The notes under the pieces were generated by a model. The model was not told where the DNA came from and searched no databases. It saw only the letters and a program-made list of their open reading frames with translations. A DNA stretch of 64,000 bases from Lepus europaeus (Eukaryota; Chordata; Mammalia; Lagomorpha; Leporidae). Every line of letters begins with the position of its first letter. Positions within the stretch are counted from its first letter, which is position 1. A program made the position numbers and the translations under genes. Location of the stretch: NCBI RefSeq assembly GCF_033115175.1, contig NC_084827.1, positions 145,135,701 through 145,199,700 on the forward strand, read 5' to 3'. Positions 10,650-23,800 of the stretch are shown here, in pieces.

Positions 10650-12040
10650 ACTCTTCTGAAAGAGAAGGTTGTAAAAGCAGCCAGTTACATTCCACAAGGC
10701 CCACAACCGTGACTACCTTCAACAGCCAGGAATTCACACTCTGGATGCTGAGTTTCCCTTTTCATCATCAGCCACGTAACAAAATAGGCTTACGGCGTGT
10801 TTTCAGAGGCAAAATTCATATAATTTAACAGCACTCTTGGGCTTAATCTGCTTGTGACAATAGTCCCCAGGCAGGGGCTGTGATAGATTTTAAATTCCTC
10901 TGTCATTTGCTCACAGAAACTTGAAACTCAAAAGTAGCACTTTCTTCCTTGCATTTAAGGCTTTGAAATTGCTTAAAGCACAGATCCCCAAGTCTCTTTC
11001 AATTACCAAGGGTTTCAGATTTTTTTTTCTAAATATAGCTGCTTTTTCTCACTATAGACAAAAAGTGCTTCTTTATTATAGCCTCCTGATTTCTGTCTTT
11101 ATTCTAACTCATCATAAGACATGTGCTTTACACATTTTATAATGAAAGATTCGTGAAATAATCTTATTGCTCGTCTTTACATTTCTTTCTCTTCTTTAAA
11201 TTAAGGCTGTTCATAAAGTATTAGATTGACTTCGTGAGCCACTGATGGGTTGCGACCCACAGTTTACAAAGCACCATTGTAGACTCACCCTGGCGTGCCG
11301 TGGACAGTGAAGTGTGAGGCACGCCAGGCACTGTTGCTAGGCTTGGGCATATACCCCAGTTCCTGTGCTCAAGAGAGCTAAGAGATGAACAGAGAGAGAC
11401 AAGTGCAATAAAGGCACAGTGACTCCATGCACCAGATGCAGTGGGAGTGTGCACCAGGGATTACTCCTCTAGTCCAAGGCATCAGGCGAGAGTTTCCATC
11501 AGAGAAGGGATCCAACTAGATCTGCACCGCAGGAAGATCACTCTGCACAGCAGGGAAACCATTGGAAGGGCCAAGACAGAGGCAGGCAAGCCAGGGAACG
11601 TGTCTGTGCCAGTGGCCCAGATGAACGCAAAGAGCGGCCCTGACTGCGGCAGCGAGGATGCCGGGAAGATACAAGACTTGGCCATTGCCTGCACCCCAGG
11701 GTGAGGGAATGGGGGTGGCAACCACTCCTGGGTTGCTAGCTTGAGCAGCTGAGTAGATGGTGGTGCCATTTACTGCAAAAGTCTGTGGGATAAGCAGCTT
11801 TAGGGGGGAGATTGTGAGGTCAGTTTTGGACATGTACCAGGGAGACATCCAAGCAGCCATGTCTATTGGGGAGTTTGTTCCATGTTTTGGGAGGTCAAAT
11901 TTAGAGACAGATTTAGCAGGCCTCAGCGATGAAATTTCCAGCCAGGAGAGTGAGTGAAATCACATAGGGAGAGGGTACCATGTGAGAGAAGGGGGTCTAG
12001 CATGGAGCCTGGGGAACATCGGTGTTTATGGCAACGTTTC
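10650..12040. other. FLACC1-TRAK2 intergenic region, part 1, possible ancient LINE
   Basis: 10650-11220 is plain AT-rich sequence. 11300-12040 has the look of an ancient interspersed element ('gacatgtaccagggagacat', 'aaatcacatagggagagg'), but I cannot name the family. No coding signal seen. Confidence 0.35.
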
Positions 12041-12440
12041 TCAAAGGCGGGCCGTGGGCTAGTTCGAATACGCATAGCTGTTCCTGGACTATACGTGGCT
12101 TGATCAGAGTGGCTTCTTAACTTCACAAAATATAAAGTCTGGAGGTGGTGCTAGGGGAGTTGCCGCAGACTCAGCAGCGTCCCTGGGAAACCAGGTCCTT
12201 TCCATCTGCTACACCAGTCTCAGGGTGCGGACGGAGGGAAGACGCCTCAAGGTTGCACAAGGGCTGCCCCCACTCCACCACCATGAACTAGACGATGACA
12301 GACTTTCAGAGCTGAAAAGAAGGGGAACAAATTACACAGAGAACGACTGATGGATTTGACTGGCCATGAAGTCAAATCCATTTCCATCTACAGACTGGAT
12401 GTTGGAGTTTACCAAATACAATTCTATATTAACATTCCTT

Positions 12441-12660
12441 ATTTTTTTTAAAAAAAAATTTGAGGGGCCGAGAGACAGAAACAGAGAAAGGTCCTCCTAT
12501 CCACTAGTTCACTCCCCAAAAGCCCAGGAGCCAGGAACTCAAACCAAGTTGTCCAAACTGGAGGCAGGGACCCAGTTTCTCATCATCTGCTTCCTGCCAG
12601 AGTGTGAGGGAGCTGGGATTGGGAGCAGAACCGAGACTCGAACCCCAAGGAGACAGGCGT
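12441..12660 (-). repeat. C-type SINE, partial
   Basis: Starts with an A/T tail and GAGAGACAGAAACAGAGAAAGG, with CCAGGAGCCAGGAACTC inside. It abuts an opposite-strand copy at 12650. Confidence 0.75.
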
Positions 12661-12810
12661 TTGGCACAGCGGTAAGACACTGATTCCAGCCTCCTGCTAA
12701 TGTGTGCATCCACGTGGGCCGTTCTGGATGAAGTCCCAGGCTCCTGGCTTTGGCCTGGGCCAACCCCAGATCTTGGGGGCATTTGGGGAGTGACCCAGTG
12801 CATGTATGGT
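12650..12810 (+). repeat. C-type SINE, partial
   Basis: Has GTTTGGCACAGCGGTAAGAC and CATTTGGGGAGTGACCCAG. It faces the copy at 12441, forming an imperfect inverted pair. Confidence 0.75.
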
Positions 12811-13260
12811 GTGTGTGTGTATACTGAGGTGGAACATGAAGTGTGGTACACACTGTTGACGTTATTGTACCTAGAGATTGTGTGAAAGATGGTGAAAATA
12901 ATTATGTAAGTGGTAGAATTATATAAATTATATAAAAGTGGTGAATTATATAAAGAGTCGGAATACTTTGTAAAATTTTCTGGCTCATTCTAATGTATAC
13001 ATGGACTATGAAAATCCAGCGTTTTAACACTTTAATTTTTGCCAAGAAAGTTGTTTTGTGAAAGAAAACTTTTAATTTTTGTGTATTTGGTTTTCATGTG
13101 TTTTTCACTAACATTTCATATCATCTTTTGTACACGTACTCACACTTTTCAAAGAACAAAACATTTTGTGCCATTGCCAATAACACTGCCTATCTGCCCT
13201 AGTTATATTTGGCATCTTTACCAAACTTGGAAACTATGTATTTATTTAAAAATTTTGTGG

Positions 13261-13572
13261 TGGGGCCGATGCTGTGGCATAGCAGGTAAAGCTGCCACCT
13301 GCGACGCTGGCATCTCACATGAGTATTTGTGGGTGTTCCAGCTGCTCCGCTTCTGATCCAGTTCCCTGCTGATGGCCTGGGAAAAGCTGAAGATGGCCCG
13401 GGTGTTTGGGCCCTGCACCCACGTGGGAGATCCGGATGGAGTTTCTGGCTCCTGGTTTTGGCCTGGACCAGTGCTGGCTATCGTGGTCATGTGAGGGGTG
13501 AAGCAGAGGATGGAAGATTTTGCTCTCTCTCTAATTCTACCTTTCAAATAAGTAAATAAATCTTAAAAAATC
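13261..13572 (+). repeat. C-type SINE
   Basis: GGGGCCGATGCTGTGGCATAG to AATAAGTAAATAAATC plus A-tail. Confidence 0.9.
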
Positions 13573-13575
13573 TTT

Positions 13576-14182
13576 TTGCATCATTTTGACCCATATTTCC
13601 TAAAAAACTGCATGAAAAACAGAAAAATACGACTTGGCATTACCATTGCTGAGACTGAATATAATGAGGACGGGGTGAAGGCAACAGGACATACAAAGCC
13701 CCAAATCAGTCCCCTTATCCGGAGGTTTTTGGACTTAAATACATCTACCGATCTTTGTGAGACACACACAACAGACTGGGAATATTGTTAAATTTCACAC
13801 CAAAGAAGAAGTGGCCTCATACTTCATTTATTCTTCACAAAATGTTCATAATTCCAAATGAGTACTAAATGTATTTTTAAAGGAAATGCAGACGTTAAAT
13901 ATATAAAAGACCTTTTGTGAACATTGTGTCCAACAATGTTCAAATTTTCTTTCTTGGAAACGGTTTCTCAATATCTGAGTGCAAATGGAAAATTGTAAAT
14001 TATAGGAAAAGAACTGTTAACAGTACATCCTAAACTTTCTCAAACTTAGTAGCTGCTTATCAGTGACCTAAGATTTTATGCTTCTGTTACTGTTACATGT
14101 CTAAGGAAACATTATGGTGTCTAATTGTATCTGTGAGTTTCATACCCATGGATTAAAATGAATAAATAAATCACTCACATCA
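13576..14182. other. Intergenic stretch, nothing recognised
   Basis: AT-rich, with no repeat I can name. The 71-residue open frame at 13576 has no splice or homology support. Confidence 0.5.
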
Positions 14183-14485
14183 GGGCCTACCACTGTGGCA
14201 TAGCAGGCAGGTAAAGCCACTGCCTGTGACACCACCATCCCATATGGGCGCTGGTCTGGGTACTGGCTGCTCCACTTCCAATTCAGCTCCCTGCCAATCA
14301 CCTGTGAAAAGCAGCAGAAGAGGGCACAAGTGTCTGGGCCCCTGACACCCACGTGGGAGACCTGGATGAAGCTCCTGGCTCCTGGCTTTGGCCTGGCTTA
14401 GCTCTGGCCATTGTGGCTACTTGGGGAGTCAACCAGCAGAAGGAAGACCCCTCTCTCTCTGACTTTCAAATAAATAAAGAATTCT
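14183..14485 (+). repeat. C-type SINE
   Basis: GGGCCTACCACTGTGGCATAG to AATAAATAAAG; adjoins the MER2 fragment that follows. Confidence 0.85.
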
Positions 14486-14506
14486 TTTTAGAAACAGGAC
14501 TCTATA

Positions 14507-14778
14507 CTGCCCATGCACTTTTTTTCCTGTTACTGTTTCGTAAACAATACCATATAACAGCTATTTATATAGTACTCACACTGTATTAGGTGTTGTAAGT
14601 GAAGTAGAGATGACTTAAGAATACAAGAGGATGTGTGTAGATTATGTGCAAATACTACGACACGTCACTTAGGAGGTTTGAGCATCTGTCATTTTTCCCA
14701 TTTGTGTGGGTTTGGCGGGGGTGGGGAGGAGGGCGTCCTTGTATCATCCCTCACAGATACTAAGGGACAACTGTATAT
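14507..14778 (+). repeat. MER2/Tigger-type DNA transposon, right half
   Basis: Shows 'gtaaacaataccatataaca', 'atgtgcaaatactacgacac' and the end 'actaagggacaactgtata'. Opposite orientation to the copy at 5590. Confidence 0.75.
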
Positions 14779-14983
14779 TCTATTTCTTAAAAATAGCTAA
14801 GAAACTACAATAAGATCTACTTACTAATTATGACTATTAAGTGGTTTGCATGTGCTTCTCGACAGAGGTTTTTCTAACCAAAACCCACACAGTGGAAAGG
14901 CAAGGCTTAGCGCTGGATTATTTGTGCAAAGGGCTGGGACAACAACACAGGGAGACAAATGAAAATTTAAGAAGCTCCTCATG

Positions 14984-14989
14984 TTTATT
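14984..14989 (-). terminator. TRAK2: Candidate distal TRAK2 polyadenylation signal AATAAA
   Basis: On the minus strand a UGUA motif lies just upstream of AATAAA, and a GU-rich stretch (TGTGTTGTTGTCC) follows about 40 bases downstream. All three standard poly-A site parts are present, making this the best distal end. Confidence 0.6.
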
Positions 14990-16263
14990 ATCTGATGTAC
15001 ATTTGACAAAGCAAAGGTGGGTGCACACAGGGCTGTTTGACAAAGTCAAGTGCCAGATATCACATGACAGCACTTCCCCGGCTGGCCCAGCTCCTGGGGG
15101 CGGTGCGCTGCCACGTGCCCGCTCCGTGCCACCCTGCACTGCGTGGGGCGCACAGGAACACGTGCACCCGGCGGCGGAGAGCTGGGCCACCAACGCCAAC
15201 AGCCCTCGTTCCAGGTGCCACAAGTCCATGTCAGCAATCACTAAGTACTTACTACACCAATTACGTCCTCGAATGGTCACTGGAAACAAGTCTGGAATAC
15301 TGGGTAAGATCCATCCTGTACAGAGAACAGCTCCTGTGACTGTCCCTAGCTTACCTCTTCTGCTGCTCTAAGCAAATGTCAAGGACATCAGCGTAAAACA
15401 TAAAATGACGTTCACAGTGGCGACCGACCTCTCTGCTGTTGATAAATCAAGGCTGGACAGCATAAAACTCTAAAAACATAAAACTTGAAAAACATTTAAA
15501 AATTTTTAAACAACGGTGATTCACTTCTCTGTGAAGACCCACGCCTCAGGCTATTTACATACAAAGAGGGATCTTCATAATTCTAAACTTAATTATGAGC
15601 TCACAAACATAATATCTCCTACTAGCAAACAGGATGCTCAGAAATACCTGAGGTATAATCACGGAAAACCTTCTTGAAGGAGGATTAAAAAAAAGAAAAA
15701 CAGGCCTGGGGTTTCCCCTACTGGCGTGAAAGTCCACAGTGGAGGCCACAGGCACACTTCAACGTGAACAGTTCCAACGCACAGCAGATACATGGAGGAG
15801 GAACTTGCGGTGTGGCTCCAGTTCTTCTTGCCATGTTTCACAACAGTTCTGTTGCGAGAGTCTCAGGCTGAACCAACAATGATTTTGGGTAAAAACTTCA
15901 AAGACAGCAAAACCCAGTTATAAGACAAGATTCATTTCTACAGAGAAGCATGCGCCAGTATACAAGGAATTGCCTTTTCGGTGGAACACTGACATCAAAT
16001 TTTCAAAGACCTGCGTCTAGTTTTCCTTAATCAGATGTGCTTATCTCTCTGCCTCCAAAGTGATCTTTAGGCCTTGATCATAAAAAAGTATACAAATTAT
16101 ACTCAATACAGAACACTACAAAACCTAGCTTAATCTATTTATCTACTTATAAAAATATATAAATCTGATAATTTAACACTTTGTACTACTCTCTGGCCTT
16201 ACATTCTCCTATTTCCTGATGTTTTTTGGAAACTGTGCATGTCCAGGCCAACAGGAAGGTGAC

Positions 16264-16269
16264 TTTATT
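16264..16269 (-). terminator. TRAK2: Alternative TRAK2 polyadenylation signal AATAAA
   Basis: AATAAA on the minus strand 1.96 kb after the stop. I see no strong GU-rich element downstream, so it is weaker than the one at 14984. Confidence 0.35.
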
Positions 16270-17021
16270 AGGGAACAAATAAAAATCTTTACGAGTTGGC
16301 TAAAGTAAGCACCCAGAGTTCATGTACAAATTCAAGTGCTAGTTTTAAAAAAGTGAACTGGAATATTTAGGAAACTTAACATTAGGGAATTCTGTTGAAT
16401 GCCTGCTCCCTTCAGGCAGTTCCACCCACGTAGGTGGACCTGTTGCGGCCTTCTCGGAATGTGTGTGTGCGCCTCACTGATCTCAGCGTGGCTGAGAGAA
16501 GGGGAGAGAAAGGGCAGTGACATTTTTACCCTGTTTTTGAGATATTTGTCTAGAAAACTTTTATTAAAAGATTCTAAAAAGCATGGACAACTCACACGTT
16601 CTTCCCATTGTCCGTGTGTTGGATTTCTTTCAGTTAGGGGAAGTGCCACCAGAGAGGAAGGACCTCCCCTGGCTGGGGACAGGGCCCTGGATAGGAACCA
16701 CAAGAGTAAGAGTCAGGGGCTCTTCAATAGGTTGCCTTTCAGTTAAGTCAGGACAAAGGAGCAAGTAATTTGCGAATGAAGCCCCCCAAAGATCAAGTAA
16801 TACTCCTGCTTTCGTAAACAACCTAAGTAGCCCCTAGCTTCTCTTCTCCCTATCTGGTGTCATAAGGGCATTTCTTTCTGAATGGTCCTTGCTATGCAAC
16901 CATGCTAACTGAAGAGGAGCAGACACTGGAAAGTAATAGATCTGTTTCTTCCCAACCCGTAGCCTCGAATCGTACCGCTGAATCCTAACTCCAGAGTCTT
17001 ACTTCGCCATCTCAGTTTGTT

Positions 17022-17041
17022 GGGGGGGGGGGGGGGGGGGG
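17022..17041. repeat. G20 homopolymer (C20 in the TRAK2 transcript)
   Basis: Twenty uninterrupted G on the plus strand inside the TRAK2 3' UTR. It is not the tail of a recognisable retroelement. Confidence 0.9.
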
Positions 17042-18228
17042 AGATAGAAAAAGAAAAAGCTTTGACTTCACTAAAAAGTTCATTCACTAATTCTACAGAT
17101 ATCAAGAACATAGCAGATTGTTTTAATTTTACTTTATATTAGGAAAAAAAACCACAATTTCAAAGCAAGCACCTGGGTTTTTCTTCAGTTTATAGTAATT
17201 TAATGTGCCTGAGAATTTTTGTGCAAATTCACGTCATCTTTCATTAAAAATCTGCATAGTGCACTTTGGAAAAAATTAGTTGCAACCAACTTTCTTTACA
17301 AAAAAATTTTACATATATAAATACATGACATTCCCTAATTCCTATTGATTGCACTTCTGGTTCAACCCCCCATCAGCCTCCAGGGAAATTTGAAGGACAT
17401 GCAATTAGGTTTGTATTCCTTGGCCACTGCACTTACGCAGAAGAAAGATTCTAAAAACAGCTTTCCTTGGTATCAATTTGCCCCTATTTTCCTTCTTAAG
17501 TCCAGCCCACTTTCTTTTTTTTTTGATGTTGTATAAAAATACACATCTTAAAAATGAACTTTTATTTGCCATAAATAAAAGGGGATTTGAGTGGTGTGTG
17601 TTTGCTCCCAGTAGCTCAGGGGCCTGAAAACAGAGAAGAAAAAGGGAATCTCCACTTCTGAAATAAAGAGAAGACCTAATTCTTTGTTTTGCTTTGCTAA
17701 TGCTATGAGCACACCAATTCATGGATGCATAATTCAATCAGACCATTGAAAGTGTAAAGCTGTCTCAGTGACACACTGAGCTGACCCAGCAACCCTTCAG
17801 AACAGCTTTCTATAACCTACAGTCAAAGCTGTCGCTTTTCTCTTCCCCTCTTTCTAACCTGGGTTCTCCCTGTGCTTACCAGAAGTCAATGTGCCAGCAA
17901 GTTCAGTATTTCTGGTATGTTTCAATATTACTTCACTTATTTTCTATTTCATTTTAATTTTCAACACAAGAAAACTCAACTGAAGGAGTATATGACACCT
18001 TCCTTCCTTTTCTGCTTCCAAACATTCACTGCCTGTGCGTGTATGCTCCCCACTGGCCAGACATCGCCCATTTGGGCCTCATCTCCACCTAGTTTCCAGC
18101 CCTCCACTTCCCTCGAACACATCCGCGACCCTTCTGCCACATGCTTCTGCCCTCGCGTGCATCGGTGCGTCTCCATCCTTCATGTGCTTCCATCCTTCAT
18201 GTACACGAGGTCAGCTCCCTGCTGAGCC

Positions 18229-18907
18229 TCAGTCTTCCTTCAGGACACCCATTTTGGGTGAGGATGTGCAAACGGGAGTGCCAAAGCTCCCCAGCATGAC
18301 CGGAAGACTCTGATTCCTCCTCAGTCCGCCCAGTAAGTGGCTACCTGAAGTTAAATACACAGTGGGGTCTGGTTTCGGAAGACCCGTCTCTGCCTCTTGG
18401 CTTCTTCCATTCTCCTGGGCGCCCGGGGTCTTGACTGCTCTGGCTATCCCCAGTCTCTTGAGCCTGTCCACTAGGTTCATCTTCAACTGGCCGACATCAG
18501 GAGGGTTGCGGGCAGGTCTCAGGCCGTACAGCTCCTGCAGGAACGTTTCGGCTGGTCGGGAGGCCAGAAAGTTCTCAGCGAGATGCAGACGCGGCTCAAA
18601 GGGCAGGGGAGAGGACCGCGGGGAGTGAGAGGGTGAGTTGGGGGGTGTGGAGGGCACAGCCGGGGCCTTGGGGAGAGGCTGCAGGAGGGGCTTCTCGGCC
18701 AGCGGGCTGCGGTACACTTTTGCAGAGATGCCTCGCTCCTGCAGGAGCCTGGCCAAGCTCACAGTGCTGCTGAGGGTGATGGTGGAATCCCGGCGGCTGG
18801 TAACGGACTCTCCGATGCTCAGCCTGTAGGACATGGCGGGGGAATTCATGGCCGTGTTGGATGCACTGCCCCCGCTGCTTCCACAGGACAATGAAGGGAA
18901 CCCGGTG
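18229..18907 (-). CDS. TRAK2: TRAK2 terminal coding exon 15
   Basis: The acceptor is TTGGACAG/CACCGGG and the TGA stop is at 18229-18231. It gives residues 690-915: a serine/proline-rich tail with LSIGESVTSRRDST, LLQERGISAKVYRSPLAEK, STPPNSPSHSPRSSPLPFEP, ENFLASRPAETFLQELYGLR, QLKMNLVDRLKRLGIAR and the terminus SSPKMGVLKED. The open frame starting at 18918 runs through the acceptor; the leading residues there are intron. Confidence 0.97.
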
Positions 18908-20832
18908 CTGTCCAACAAAGAAGATGGGACACAGCATCAAGAATCGGAAGCGATTCCAAGCCAGCATTTGAAGAAAGACAGCAGTTATCCTTAGGAAGTG
19001 GGGAGGAACTGGCAACACATCAGTTGCTACCCTCTGGGATGGATCTGAGAAATGACAGTGTTGCCACAATAACCTCATTGATTGGTCACTCAGTCACCAA
19101 TTGTTATATGTTGCTTTTCAGCAGGATATGATAAAGGTTGCTATAGTCTTAGATAGTTTTACTGTTAAATACTGTTTGTGGAAACACAACTCAATTATCA
19201 TAGAAATCAAAGAAAGGTAATCTTTAGAAATTTCCATGAATATATCCATCCATTCCATAAAGTGAGACACATCCTGAGACACTAATCGCTGGACACACAT
19301 TTCTTCAACATTTTAGAAAATGCAGTCTTTCATAAATAGGCCTAAAATGCTCTTCCAAGAAGAGTCTTGTTGCTTTCTAATCTTTTGACTTATATCAGAG
19401 ATATAATAAACTTCTAATTATTACATTTCCATTTTGTTAAGAAACGTTAAACTCCAAACCATAATAGAGAAGGGCACCTATGGAATGGATGCTTCTCAAC
19501 CTGGTCTTGGAACACATGTTTCTAGGGGATTAAAACCAAGCAAAGCTTTGGTAGGTATTCCAGGCTTTCTCCTGACTCCATGCTGAGCTGTACTTGATGA
19601 CACGGGGACAGACTGGAGAGGGTACTTCTTCAATGAAACCCCAATAGCAACTCTGGACACCAAAGCCCTGGGGAGCCTCCTGGACTGGTGATACAGATGC
19701 CAGCAGAGTAATGAAATGAACCTTAAGTGTGAGAGAAGATTCCCATGCAGAACTGTCCAAGACTCTGCCCTGGGTGTCTGTCCCTTTGGACACTTTTAGC
19801 TTGTATAGTTGGAAGGAGCAGTAGCCATGAGCGCGACAGCTTTCTGCGAGTTCTGTGAGTCTGATTAGCAAATTACTGGCCAGGAGCGTGGTCTTGGGAA
19901 CCCCTGGATTTGCAGGCAGTGTTAGCAGTGAGGGTGTTCTTGTGTAGAGCACTCGTCCCTTGGGCCTTGCAGTCTGGCTAACTCAGGTACAGCCCCAGCT
20001 GGGTCACTTACTAGCTGTCTGCCCTCACACCCATCATGTACACATCCTGTGCCTCAGTTTCTCCATTTTATACAACACTTGCCCTGCCTACTTCAGAGGG
20101 TTACAGTGATCAAATAAGAAAATACAACATGAAAATATTCTAAAGGCAAATTTTCATAGAATAGTAAGATTCCGAAACTTAAAATGAAGGTAATTTAAAA
20201 AAGAAACTTGTGAAAACATAATGCAGAAAAGAAATGACAGGCAGATCTCCCAGACGCTTTTACCTGGGCGTGACCTGGGTGATGTCTGAGGGATGTAATA
20301 TCCGACAGGTGGTGAAGGTGAAAGTCGAGTTTGTGCTGGACAGACACTTCCCTGGGTTTGAGGTTGCAACTGTGATAGTAGGTTTTAGGGAACCAAACAC
20401 GAAATTAAAAGACTAGATTAATAAGGTAAAAAGTTCATCATTATGAGTTAATAATACAGCACTTATCAAATGTCTTCTGTACTAAAAATCCTCAACTCTG
20501 GAAATGAAAATATAAAGACTGTATAGGCCGGCGCCGCGGCTCAATAGGCTAATCCTCCGCCTTGCGGCGCTGGCACACCGGGTTCTAGTCCCAGTCAGGG
20601 CGCCAGTTCTGTCCCGGTTGCCCCTCTTCCAGTCTAGCTCTCTGCTGTGGCCCGGGAGTGCAGTGGAGGATGGCCCAAGTGTTTGGGCCCTGCACCCACA
20701 TGGGAGACCAGGAGAAGCACCTGGCTCCCGGCTTCGGATCAGCGTGGTGCGCCAGCCGCAGCGGCCATTGGAGGGTGAACCAACAGCAAAGGAAGATCTT
20801 TCTCTCTGTCTCTCTCTCACTGTCCACTCTGT

Positions 20833-20868
<36 letters not shown>

Positions 20869-23800
20869 ATATAACATCAAATGGTTAATAGAGCTAAATC
20901 TTTCAATACTTTAAAACTAGAAAATCAAAAGGCATTAAAAAAGCTTAGAAACTTAGAAATGAGAAAAAACACATTTTGGAAAAAAAACATTTAAAAATTC
21001 AAGATCTAGTCATTTACAGCATGTGGACAAATTATCTACCCAGTGTTTCTCAAAGTGTGGTGAGGGGTGGGTGGCACCTTAGTGGTTAAGTCATGGATTA
21101 GAATGTCCATGTGCCCATGTCCTGTATCAGAGCACCTGGGATTTTTTTTTTTAATTTTAAGATTTATTCATTTGAGAGGCAAAATCACACACACACACAC
21201 AGAGGGACAGAGATATTTTTCATCAACTGTTTCATTATCCAAATGGCTGCAACAGCATGTCTGGGCCAGGCTGAAGCCAGGAGTCAGGAACTCCATCAGG
21301 GTCTGCCACGTGGGTTTCAGGGGCCCAAGTGTTTGGGTCTTCAACCACTGCCTTCCCGGGTGCCTGATCAGAAGTGGAGCAGCTGGGACTCCAGTGGGCA
21401 CTCTGCTACGGGACGTGGGTGGATGCCTTCACGCTCACACACCTGTTCCACAGGTGCTCCGGTTTGTTGCCTGCTGCAGCTCCCAATTCCAGCTTCTTGC
21501 AAACACACACCTCGGGAAGCAGCAGTGATGGCTCAAGTGACTCCGTTTCTGCCACTCAAATGAGAGGCTTGGATTGGGTTCCTGGTTTTGCCCAGCCAAG
21601 GACCATGGCAGATAAACTCCAGGAGTTTACAATGATTTTTAAGAGTGTAGGGAGATTCTGGTTCCAAAAGGTTTGCAACTCACTGCCCTCTCTACTTCTG
21701 CAGGCCGGCTAAGACACAGAGCAGAGAATCAGGAAGGTCACTAATGCTGCAGATTTTCATTATCTTACACTCAGGGTTGAGCACACTCCAGGGAGCTCTG
21801 AGCAGAGGCGGCCGGCTGAGCAGACGGCAGGCGAGTACTACCGCCTAGGAGACCATACTCAAACACACATGCTCCTTACCTGTCACTGGTCCACTCGTGG
21901 AAGTGATGGGCGGTAGGAAGATCCCTGCTACTGGCTTGGATACGGACGGCGTCTGCTCCCCTTGATGAGGCTGCTGAACCTGAAAAGTGATGCCTTCCTC
22001 ATCATCCTCTTCTAAGTCTGAGATGTGATAGATGGCGTCCTGGGGCAGCTGGGTAAAGCCTTTCGTAATGACGCCCGGCCGTGGGTCAAGAATGGTTCCC
22101 AGATTTGGCTGCGCAAGCTGCTGCCAGTGGTGCAGGGTTTGTGATCCTGAACACGCAAGGCAAAGACACAAAGGAAAAGGCATGCTTACATTTCCCCAAA
22201 ATCTTCGATTTTCAAATAGGAGCTAAAATTGTGTGTACTAACAACAGTAACAAAAATACTCATTTGTTCTTAATATATTGGCAAAATTTGCAAATTAAAG
22301 TTCTCTGTGGAAGACTGACAAGATGGTGAAGCTGTGAATAAAACATGTGTCTCCTACAGATGTTAACTTTAAAAAGGACTTCTAGAATGGGTGAGAAAAT
22401 GGATATTTTTTAAAGTTTTTTTTTTTTTAATTTTGTTTGAAAGGCAGAAAGAGAAAAATAGAGACAGAAAGAGAGAGAGAGAGATCTTCTATTACTGATT
22501 CACTCTCCAAATGCCTGCAACAGCCAGGACTGGACCAGGCTGAAGCCAGGAGCCCAGAACTCAATCCAAGTCTCCTCTATGGGTGGCAGGGACCTAAGTA
22601 CTTGAGCCATCACCTGTTACCTCCAGGGTGCTCATCAGCAGGAAACTGGAATTGGAATTGGAGCTGGGACTTGAGCCCAGCTTTTACTCTGAGATGGGAT
22701 ATGGGCATCCCAAGTGGCATGGTAACCACTGTGCCAAATGCTTGCCCCAAGATGACGTCTTTCTTAGGAACTAACAGGCCGAGGCAGTGCCGAGAAAGAA
22801 GACATGCATCTCAGAGGGGAGTTGTTGTTTTCTCAGATAAGAATAACTACTGGTAGAGCAGGCATTTAGCCTGGTGGTTAAGATGCCCAGATCCACTTGA
22901 GTGCCTAGGTTTGATTCCCAGCTCTGCCTCTAGACTCCAACTTCCTGCCAAAGCGGACCTCAGGAGGTAAAGGTGATGACTCACAAGTAACTGGATTCCC
23001 GGCATACTCATGGAAGACCTGGATTGAGTTCCTGGCTCCTGACTTCAGTCCTGGTTGTTATAGGTATTTGCATATATTTATTATAATTATATATGTACAT
23101 AAATACTCCCTTGGCCTGGAGTTAGGTCTACAAATTTGGAAGCCAAAAGCAGGATCCTAGGTTGGAAGACATACTGAATTTTCACTTTTATTTGCATACT
23201 TCTCCATGCTGCTCATAATTCTCCTTTCCCCAGGCTCCACTGGAGAGCAGGAAAATGAAGGAGATGATAAAATCAAAGGTGCATCTTGTTGGTCCCAGAC
23301 TACAGAGTAGTAGTGAGTGATCAGCCCAAGCACTCGCACCAGATGAAATATCTAATTACACCACTGTAGTTGTTTCATTCTGAAAATGCCAACTCTAATG
23401 AATACCTGTACTGATTAGCAATGAATAAAATTAAATAACTGAACCACTGAGTTTTAGGGGTTCTTACATAAGGTTATCTACTCAAATTTTTGTTTACTGT
23501 ACAACTCTTTCATGATAATGACAAAAAAAAAGTCATTCAAGGATTGTCAATGTTCTATCAAAAAGGCACATCTATTTTGAATTCAAGTTCTATCTTACGA
23601 GAGAATAGAAAATGAAATTAAACAACTGCAAAAAAGAAAAAGAAACAGAAAAGAAAAATATATGCACAAACAGCTCTAAGCCAATTATATCCCTTGGGTA
23701 AAGAATTGTTTCTGGAAAGGAAGGTAAAGGTGAAGAATTACCTCTAGATCATTTTCACTTATCACACTCTGTCCATCTTAGCATGGAACCTGCTCTCAAT

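Larger units (their letters stand above)
14970..18228 (-). other. TRAK2: TRAK2 3' UTR (about 3.2 kb)
   Basis: Downstream of the stop lies about 3.2 kb with no C-SINE, unlike nearly every other stretch of this size here, as expected for a constrained 3' UTR. The right edge is the stop codon; the left edge is inferred from the poly-A signal at 14984-14989. Other AATAAA hexamers on the minus strand (17561-17566, 16560-16565, 16264-16269) could give shorter forms. A 20-base C tract in the transcript lies at 17022-17041. Open frames here, on either strand, show no protein-family character. Confidence 0.7.

Noticed and set aside
14841..15371. 176-codon plus-strand open frame, the longest in the TRAK2 3' UTR region
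   Set aside because: It is antisense to the 3' UTR, with no family motif, no splice context and an overlapping antisense frame of similar length (14918-15289).
18596..19078. 160-codon minus-strand frame
   Set aside because: A shifted-frame shadow of the TRAK2 last exon, running into intron.
20482..20880. 132-codon frame rich in arginine and glutamate
   Set aside because: Entirely C-SINE sequence; the same peptide pattern recurs in other SINE copies.
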